A DNA stretch of 41,511 bases from Deltaproteobacteria bacterium. GTDB taxonomy: Bacteria > Desulfobacterota > Syntrophia > Syntrophales > UBA2210. The notes under the pieces are model-generated. The model made no database searches and was not told the DNA's origin. It saw only the letters and a program-made list of their open reading frames with translations. Of the stretch, positions 35,501 to 41,511 are shown one piece after another. Each line of letters opens with the position of its first letter. The first letter of the stretch is position 1. The stretch lies in contig JAPLJO010000017.1 in NCBI GenBank assembly GCA_026388515.1, positions 1-41,511 on the forward strand, written 5' to 3'. A program made the position numbers and the translations under genes.

Positions 35501-37140
35501 AGGTACATAAAAGGATACGACTGTTTGCAGGCATGGTGATGATCGTCTCATTGATTCTCACGGGGTGCGCTGCAAATAGGAGTGCAACGGCACCCGCCGC
35601 TCCGGCCGCAGGCGTTCCGGAGGCAGCCTATGTAAAGGATGTCACCTTCGACAAGGCCGACGGCAAGGAGCGGGTTCTCATTCTTGTATCCGAGATGCCC
35701 GAGTATACCGTTTCACGGGAATCCGACACGGCACTGACACTCAAGCTGAAGAATGTGTTTGTGCCCGATAACCTGAAGAAAAAACTGGGGGAAGGCCGGC
35801 TGGTAAATATTCGCCACGTTGCCCTCTCACAGGATCCCGCGGAAGGGGCGTTGTGGGCCTATGTGACGGTGACACTCAATGAAATGGCGCCTTACCGGAT
35901 CAGCCAGGAAGACAAGAGTATCGTGCTCACCTGCGACGTGTCCTCGCTATCCGTCGCGGCGGCGGCGAGCGACCCGGGTGTGCTGCAGGCGCGGAAGCTT
36001 GCCGAATCCATCATCGGGGATAAGGAAGCCGCCGTGCAGCCGTCGGGACCCATCAAATACACGGGCGCCAAGGTCTCCCTGAACTTTCAGGATGCCAATA
36101 TCAAGAGCGTGTTCAGGTCTCTCTCGGAGGTAAGCGGGTACAACGTCATAGCAGGTCCCGGCGTGGACCAGAAGGTCACCGTCTTCATGAAGGACGTGCC
36201 CTGGGACCAGGCGCTCGATACCATCCTCGAGATAAACGCACTTGGAAAGAAGACCGCCAACAACGTCATTACCGTGCTGCCCCTGGCTGATTTGCAGAAG
36301 GCCGAAGAGGCGCAGCAGAAGAAGGATGTGTCCCAAGGGAAACTACGGCAGATTTCCATTGAAGCCAAGATCGTGGAGGTAAACACCACCGCCACGCGGC
36401 AGCTCGGCATCCAGTGGGGCTATGGCTACCAGAACACCTGGGGAGGAAGGGATTACGGCATGCTCGCGGGTACGGCTGCCAGCGGCGCGCTGACCACACT
36501 GCCGGGCAACATCGGCCTCACGGGAAGCAACGTCGCAGTCAATTTCCCGGCATTGGTACCGGGTACGGGAACACCGGTGAATCCGGGCATCGGTCTCATT
36601 GTGGGCGCCGACAAGTTCATCCTCGATGCAAAACTCTCGGCCCTTGAACTGTCCGGTGACGGCAAGGTCATTTCCTCGCCCAAGGTGACGACACTCGACA
36701 ACGTGCTGGCCACCATCAAACAGGGTCAGCAGATACCCTATACGATCACTGACAAGGACGGGAACCGGACCATAGAGTTCAAGGACGCGGCGCTCCTCCT
36801 CGAAGTGAAGCCCACTGTGACCCCCGAAGGGCAAATATCATTGATGCTGAAGGCGACCAACGATACCGCCGACTGGGCCAATACCAATACCAACAAGGAA
36901 AATCCTCCCATCAACACGAACAGCGTGGAATCAACGGTCCTGGTATACGATGGTGATACCCTCGTGGTGGGAGGCGTCTATAAGTTAGATGACCAGGAGA
37001 TCATGGAAGGTATTCCGGGGCTCTCCGAAATCCCGGTGATGGGCTGGCTCTTCAAGACCAAGACCACGATAAAGGTAAAGAGGGAACTTCTCATTTTCGT
37101 GACGCCGAGGATTATTGAGGCGGCACAGAAGAGGATCTGA
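35497..37140 (+). CDS. pilQ: Type IV pilus secretin PilQ
   Basis: PilQ forms the outer-membrane pore through which the pilus passes. The 547-residue protein is a lipoprotein by sequence (lipobox LTGC, Cys24). It has an AMIN-type domain (about 45-150), an N0/STN-like domain (VSLNFQDANIKSVFRSLSEVSGYN, about 190-260) and the secretin core with the VVGG motif (DTLVVGGVY) and GIPGLSEIPVMGWLF near the end. It is shorter than many PilQ proteins, with one AMIN region where others have two or more. It is the last gene of pilMNOPQ. Confidence 0.94.
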   Translation: MKVHKRIRLFAGMVMIVSLILTGCAANRSATAPAAPAAGVPEAAYVKDVTFDKADGKERVLILVSEMPEYTVSRESDTALTLKLKNVFVPDNLKKKLGEGRLVNIRHVALSQDPAEGALWAYVTVTLNEMAPYRISQEDKSIVLTCDVSSLSVAAAASDPGVLQARKLAESIIGDKEAAVQPSGPIKYTGAKVSLNFQDANIKSVFRSLSEVSGYNVIAGPGVDQKVTVFMKDVPWDQALDTILEINALGKKTANNVITVLPLADLQKAEEAQQKKDVSQGKLRQISIEAKIVEVNTTATRQLGIQWGYGYQNTWGGRDYGMLAGTAASGALTTLPGNIGLTGSNVAVNFPALVPGTGTPVNPGIGLIVGADKFILDAKLSALELSGDGKVISSPKVTTLDNVLATIKQGQQIPYTITDKDGNRTIEFKDAALLLEVKPTVTPEGQISLMLKATNDTADWANTNTNKENPPINTNSVESTVLVYDGDTLVVGGVYKLDDQEIMEGIPGLSEIPVMGWLFKTKTTIKVKRELLIFVTPRIIEAAQKRI

Positions 37141-37262
37141 TGCGGGATCAGAGTGTATGGGGTGTTTTTCCCTGTACATGAGTAGCAGGGCGGCTTCGTC
37201 GCACATCGGAAATGTAATCGCCGGGACAGAGGGGCGCAATCTAACGACATAGGGGTATCGAT

Positions 37263-39884
37263 ATGACTAAAAGGACATTGAAAATCGGTTTTCTGCTTTT
37301 GTGTGTGGGTATTTTCGCGCTGGCGTTGACTTCCTGCGGGGAAAGTACCGAAGACACAGGGACCATTGAATTAACAGCGGATAAAACCGCGATACCCGCG
37401 GACGGTGTGAGTTCCGCTGCAATTACCGCGACGCTGAAAAATGAGAGCGGCACTCCCGTCATTCAGGGAACGGAAGTTTACTTCACCACCGACCTCGGCC
37501 GTTTTTCCAATGGGTCCATGGGATACACCCTTTCCACTGCTGACGCGACAGGAGTGGTGACAATCTCGCTGATTGCAGGGACAGTGGCAGGTGATGCCCA
37601 TGTAGTGGCAAAATCAAACGGTGTGAAACAGACAATTGCCATCCGTCTTGTTTCGCCAAGCGAGGTTGGAACAACTGCCTCTATTGAATTGTCATCCAAC
37701 AAAACATCCTTACCGGCAGACGGTTCAAGTTCTGCTGCCATCACAGCAACCCTTACGGATGCAACGGGCAGCGCTGTTGCACCGGGGACAAAGGTCGTCT
37801 TTACAACCGATCATGGCACGTTCACCGGAGGGACAACGACATACACAGTTTCAATTACCGATGATTCAGGGAAGGTAACGGTTGCCCTGATCGCGGGGAC
37901 GACATCGGGCGTGGCTCAGGTGGTGGCGACGTCGAATGGAGTCACACAGAATATATTGATAACTTTTGCCGGTGAAGGCGGAGCAGGGTCTGTCTCGTCA
38001 ATTGCACTGGCAGCCGACCCGACCTCGATTCCTGCCGACGGTGGAAGTTCCACAAAAATCACCGCCATGATGCTTGGCGGTACAGGAACTGCAGTGGCAA
38101 AGGGTACATCAGTGACGTTTACCACAACGCTGGGCACCTTTGCGAATGGGCTGGCAACCTATCAGGTCGCCACCGAGGATGATACAGGGACGGTCGTCGT
38201 GTCCCTCATAGCGGGTCTGGTGCAGGGCAGCGCAGCGGTCACTGCCGAATCGAGCGGTGTAAAGCAGAAAATATTAATAACTTTAACCGGTGCGGGGGGA
38301 ACCTCTTCAATCACGCTGGTAGCGGATCCACTTTCTATTCCTGCAGACGGGACAAGTTCTTCGGATATTAATACCAAATTGTACTATGCTACGAATGTCC
38401 CCGTTGGTTCCGGTACTGTTGTATCGTTCAGTACGACACTTGGGACATTCCCGAATGGTAAGACAACATACCAAGCTGCAACTGATAGCTTTTCAGAAGT
38501 TAACTTAAGCCTCACCTCAGGTAAGGTGCCAGGCACGGCAACGGTCACTGTTGATGCGCTTGGTGTCACGCAGACAATACTAATTATATTCACACCCACA
38601 GGAGGGACTACGGCATCTATTGGATTGGAAGCCAAGCCCCTCTCGATACCTGCCGATGGGTCAAGCTCCACGGCAATTACGGCAACACTACTTGATGGTA
38701 TAGGAGCCGCGGTAGGCATAGGGACCTACGTAACGTTTACCACTGATCTAGGCACGTTCTCCAATGGAACGGCGACATTCACGGTTGCAACTTCTGATGA
38801 TACGAGTAAGGTGACAGTTTCATTGATTGCAGGGACGGTCACCGGTGTGGCTCACGTAGTGGCTACATCAAATAGCGTAGAACAAGCGATTATAATCAAG
38901 CTCGTTGAACCGGGCCAGGTCGGAGAAACTGCCTCGATTACTCTCGCTACCGAACCGCTTGCAATACCTGCGGATGGTTCAAGCTCCGCTGCTATAACAG
39001 CAACCTTGAAGGATGTCGGCGGCAATAACGTAGTGGTGGGAACAGAGGTTGTTTTCACCACCGACCTCGGTACTTTCTCAGGAGTAACTACATTCGCCGT
39101 TTCGACTTCCGATGATTTAGGAAAGGTGACGGTTTCGTTAATTGCGGGAGCGACTTCCGGTGTGGCCCACGTGTTAGCAGCGTCGAATGGTGTGACGCAG
39201 ACAATTCTAATCATGATCGCCCAACCCGGACAAATCGGTGACACTGCTTCGATTGTATTGGCTTCCGATAAACCTGCGATACCTGCGGACGGTGCGAGTT
39301 CAGTTGCCATTACCGCAACACTCACGGATACGGCAGGCAATCCAGTTTATCAGGGAACGGATGTTATCTTTACCATTCCAACCACCGACCCCGGTACATT
39401 CCCCGGAGGGGTGAAGACATATTCTGTTTCCACAATTGATGATTCGGGGAAGGTAACAGTTGCACTGATTGCAGGTACGGTGAAAGGTGTTTCTCATGTG
39501 AATGTGACGTCAAATGTCGTGACGCAAAGTATTAAAACCCCATTCTATACACCGGGGAAAAGAATCACGGTGCTCGCGGATCCCGGTACGTTACCCGCTG
39601 ATGGCAGCAGCACAAGCACCATCATAGTCGTAACCATTGACGCATTAGGGGATATCGATGAACTTGATTATCCCGTAACATTTACAATCACATCCGGGAC
39701 CGGCAGCTTTGCCGATGGAACTGGCAGTGGTGTTGGTGCGACATATGTCGGATACAAGATAAACGGCATCGCCGAGGCTACTTATATAGCATCAACAACA
39801 GCAGGCAGCGTAGTAATTCAGGCGTCATATGTAGGGACCCCTGGCACAATTGCGGGAACAACCACGCTTACGCTGACACCATAG
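37263..39884 (+). CDS. Lipoprotein of eight tandem Ig-like (Big_1/invasin-type) domains
   Basis: An 873-residue protein with a lipoprotein signal (lipobox LTSC, Cys25) followed almost wholly by eight repeats of about 100-110 residues. Each repeat has the IPADG-x-S-S turn, a T-x-T-T-x-L-G-T-F-type strand, D-D-x-G-K-V-T-V-S-L-I-A-G and a closing S-N-G-V-x-Q-T-I-L-I strand. This is the bacterial Ig-like group 1 pattern seen in invasin/intimin stalks. Repeat 8 is the most divergent and repeat 4 is slightly shortened. There is no beta-barrel or enzyme domain. Lower GC and weaker codon bias than the pil genes are apparent. It probably extends from the membrane as a stalk; a link to pili is inferred only from position, 122 bases after pilQ. 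Confidence 0.85.
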   Translation: MTKRTLKIGFLLLCVGIFALALTSCGESTEDTGTIELTADKTAIPADGVSSAAITATLKNESGTPVIQGTEVYFTTDLGRFSNGSMGYTLSTADATGVVTISLIAGTVAGDAHVVAKSNGVKQTIAIRLVSPSEVGTTASIELSSNKTSLPADGSSSAAITATLTDATGSAVAPGTKVVFTTDHGTFTGGTTTYTVSITDDSGKVTVALIAGTTSGVAQVVATSNGVTQNILITFAGEGGAGSVSSIALAADPTSIPADGGSSTKITAMMLGGTGTAVAKGTSVTFTTTLGTFANGLATYQVATEDDTGTVVVSLIAGLVQGSAAVTAESSGVKQKILITLTGAGGTSSITLVADPLSIPADGTSSSDINTKLYYATNVPVGSGTVVSFSTTLGTFPNGKTTYQAATDSFSEVNLSLTSGKVPGTATVTVDALGVTQTILIIFTPTGGTTASIGLEAKPLSIPADGSSSTAITATLLDGIGAAVGIGTYVTFTTDLGTFSNGTATFTVATSDDTSKVTVSLIAGTVTGVAHVVATSNSVEQAIIIKLVEPGQVGETASITLATEPLAIPADGSSSAAITATLKDVGGNNVVVGTEVVFTTDLGTFSGVTTFAVSTSDDLGKVTVSLIAGATSGVAHVLAASNGVTQTILIMIAQPGQIGDTASIVLASDKPAIPADGASSVAITATLTDTAGNPVYQGTDVIFTIPTTDPGTFPGGVKTYSVSTIDDSGKVTVALIAGTVKGVSHVNVTSNVVTQSIKTPFYTPGKRITVLADPGTLPADGSSTSTIIVVTIDALGDIDELDYPVTFTITSGTGSFADGTGSGVGATYVGYKINGIAEATYIASTTAGSVVIQASYVGTPGTIAGTTTLTLTP
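37362..39881 (+). repeat. Eight in-frame repeats of about 312 bases
   Basis: The codons for the I/L-P-A-D-G turn recur at about 37392, 37710, 38028, 38335, 38647, 38963, 39279 and 39591, a spacing of 307-318 bases. The repeats have diverged at the DNA level, so they are old duplications with some pairs (5 with 6, 2 with 7) closer to each other. Confidence 0.85.
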
Positions 39885-39999
39885 GAGCATTTTTCGATCT
39901 CTCAGGAAACGCGACGAACCCCGGAGCGTACTATCCGGTGAATTTGAAGAAGGGTCTTTTCAGCAGCAAATTATCTTTACTCCTTGAAGGAGCGATGCA

Positions 40000-41511
40000 A
40001 TGAAACTCAAGGCGCGCGGCAAGTATGGGCTTGTAGTACACCTGCTCGTGATTGCACTTTTCACGATTACCCTTTCGGCATGTCCGAGCGGAACGTCAGG
40101 CGGAGGAGGTGGCGGAACTGGTGCGACCGCATCAATTGCGCTGACAGCCGATCCTGAATCGATACCCGCCGACGGCAAGAGTTCCGCAACGATTACAGCC
40201 ACGCTGCTTTCCAGTTCGGGTACTGCGGTGGCATCAGGCACCCTGGTGAAGTTCTCCGCCACGCTTGGCACTTTTTCCAATGGTGAGTCGTCATACCAGG
40301 TGACGTATAAGGCTGCAGCCACAGAGGAAGGCGCGACCGCAGCAACTGAAAGTGTGATTACCGTTTCCCTCATATCAGGTCTGGTGCCGGGCGCGGCAGC
40401 AGTAACCGCCGAGTCGAACGGAGTAAAGCAGACCGTATCCATCACTTTCACCGGTGAAGGGGGGACGGGAACACCCGCATTCATCTCGCTCGCCACGACG
40501 AAAACCTCGGTGAAGTCCGACAATTCCGACAGCGCCACCGTAACCGCGACGGTTCTCAACAGCAGCTACGCCGTGGTACCGGGGGTGACGGTAGTCTTCA
40601 CCGCCGACGGCGGAAGCATCAGCGCCTCGTCCGCAGAGACCGATGCGTCTGGCCTGGCACAGATAACATTCAAATCCGGAACGGTTGATAAAGGCAACAA
40701 GACGGTGACGATTATCGCCAGGGTGTCGGGACTCCAGTCCCAGATACCCCTGAAGATCGTGGGATCGACGCTCACCCTCGCCACCAGCATGGAATCGATT
40801 CCCGATGACGGAAGCACCCGGGCGGTACTCACGATCACCGCCAAGGATGCCGGCGGTGTCGAGGTCTTTGATGCACCGCTTACCTTGACGGTGTCCGGTG
40901 CCGGTGGGGCGGCCCTCGTGCAGTTTTCCGCCGACTATCTCCTCGATTTCTCGCAGGCCCCCGTGTATTCCGGCAAGACAGACGTCCTTGGGCAGTTCAA
41001 GGTATACGTGAGCGGAACGCAGGCGGGAGCCGTGACCATTACGGCGCAGGGCCTCGGCGATACGAAGGACGTTGCCTATACCATCAATCCGGCCTCTTCC
41101 GTGACCTTCGGCATTGCGGAACTGGAATCGCCGGAAGGCACGTCCGTCGCGTTTCAGGATCCCTTCTCGCTCTCAACGAATACACATCTGAAAATCATCG
41201 TGAATGCGCCCGATGCCGGTGAAACCGCCGTCGTATTCGCCACCACGGTGGGCGGCTGGGTCGAAGCTGCGGGCCAGCAGGTCTACGCGGCGCCCATCGC
41301 GGGAGGCAAAGCCACCGCAGTGCTGAATTCAGCGGCCGCGGGTCTTGCCTCGGTGCAGGTCAATTATTCAAGCGGCGGCACCCCCACGGATTCCATGACC
41401 GTGGCAATTTCAGCACCCTCCTCCGAGGCTGCGCAGATCACGATTCAGTCGAGTGCCTACGTTGTGGCGCCCAGTTCGGGCGGTGTCACCAATTCGGTGA
41501 CGCTCAAGGCG
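40000..41511 (+). CDS. Ig-like repeat lipoprotein, C-terminus beyond window
   Basis: A frame from ATG 40000 remains open to the last base, giving 504 residues. GAAGGAG lies about 8 bases before the start. The N-terminus has a lipoprotein signal (lipobox LSAC, Cys28) and a Gly-rich linker. The first Ig-like domain (about 40-155) resembles the repeats of the preceding gene, including IPADGKSS, TLGTFSNGESSYQV and SNGVKQTVSITF, but carries an Ala/Thr/Glu-rich insert (about 106-118). Later domains (about 160-250, 255-355, 360-460) are Ig-like but more divergent. It is a paralogue of the upstream gene, 115 bases away; total length and C-terminal domains are unknown. Confidence 0.85.
   Translation, partial: MKLKARGKYGLVVHLLVIALFTITLSACPSGTSGGGGGGTGATASIALTADPESIPADGKSSATITATLLSSSGTAVASGTLVKFSATLGTFSNGESSYQVTYKAAATEEGATAATESVITVSLISGLVPGAAAVTAESNGVKQTVSITFTGEGGTGTPAFISLATTKTSVKSDNSDSATVTATVLNSSYAVVPGVTVVFTADGGSISASSAETDASGLAQITFKSGTVDKGNKTVTIIARVSGLQSQIPLKIVGSTLTLATSMESIPDDGSTRAVLTITAKDAGGVEVFDAPLTLTVSGAGGAALVQFSADYLLDFSQAPVYSGKTDVLGQFKVYVSGTQAGAVTITAQGLGDTKDVAYTINPASSVTFGIAELESPEGTSVAFQDPFSLSTNTHLKIIVNAPDAGETAVVFATTVGGWVEAAGQQVYAAPIAGGKATAVLNSAAAGLASVQVNYSSGGTPTDSMTVAISAPSSEAAQITIQSSAYVVAPSSGGVTNSVTLKA

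Noticed and set aside
37170-37190. CCCTG/CAGGG hairpin after pilQ as a terminator
   Set aside because: The stem is 5 bp with an 11-base loop and no T run follows.
37362-39881. Regular repeats considered as a CRISPR array
   Set aside because: The repeats are about 312 bases, in frame, and encode Ig-like domains; no short direct repeats with unique spacers occur in the window.

Overview
The window is a GC-rich, densely packed bacterial chromosome segment, mostly core genes. It looks like a Gram-negative member of the former Deltaproteobacteria (Desulfobacterota, possibly near the Syntrophia). The grounds are a type IV pilus assembly operon with an outer-membrane secretin lipoprotein, a DUF39 homocysteine-biosynthesis protein typical of anaerobes, selenocysteine machinery (selA), a DUF503 gene inside the nusA-infB-rbfA operon, and the rho-rpmE-prfA-prmC-murA-hisD order. 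The taxonomic placement is inference from gene content, not from a search.

Layout. (1) 1-1438, minus strand: an M29 aminopeptidase cut by the left edge, preceded by peptide deformylase. (2) 1439-4709: an AT-rich stretch, a membrane-anchored triple-PAS GGDEF protein, and a 76-residue membrane protein. (3) 4702-9050: an M16 peptidase pair (one with the zinc site, one without) and an M20 peptidase, followed by a multi-hairpin repeat element at 9055-9208. (4) 9238-13850: a HemN-like radical SAM protein, selA, an RluD-type pseudouridine synthase and a PgeF/YfiH protein. (5) 14313-20510: rho with its terminator, then rpmE, prfA, prmC, murA and hisD. (6) 20566-30859: tRNA-Gly(CCC), a strong terminator/attenuator hairpin, then rimP-nusA-infB-DUF503-rbfA-nrnA-like-truB-rpsO-pnp-dut, tightly packed and often overlapping. 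(7) 31118-37140: the DUF39 protein, an FtsB/DivIC-like protein and pilMNOPQ. (8) 37263-41511: two lipoproteins built from Ig-like repeats; the second runs off the right edge.

How it works together. Regions 4 to 6 cover transcription termination (rho, nusA), translation initiation, release and ribosome maturation (infB, rbfA, rimP, prfA, prmC, rpmE, rpsO, def), RNA modification and decay (truB, rluD, pnp, nrnA-like) and nucleotide, wall and histidine metabolism (dut, murA, hisD). Region 7 builds the inner-membrane platform and outer-membrane pore of a type IV pilus; the repeat lipoproteins that follow may be surface proteins or adhesins linked to it.

No clearly new multi-gene system is visible: no CRISPR array, prophage, toxin-antitoxin pair or intact transposon was found. 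The points most worth a second look are a Gly-to-Val change in the nearly invariant P-loop of IF2, a repeat element with imperfect terminal inverted repeats and four consecutive hairpins (plus a lone terminus between truB and rpsO), the paired Ig-repeat lipoproteins beside pilQ, the DUF39 gene without its usual ferredoxin-type partner, and the tRNA-plus-hairpin leader of the nusA operon.
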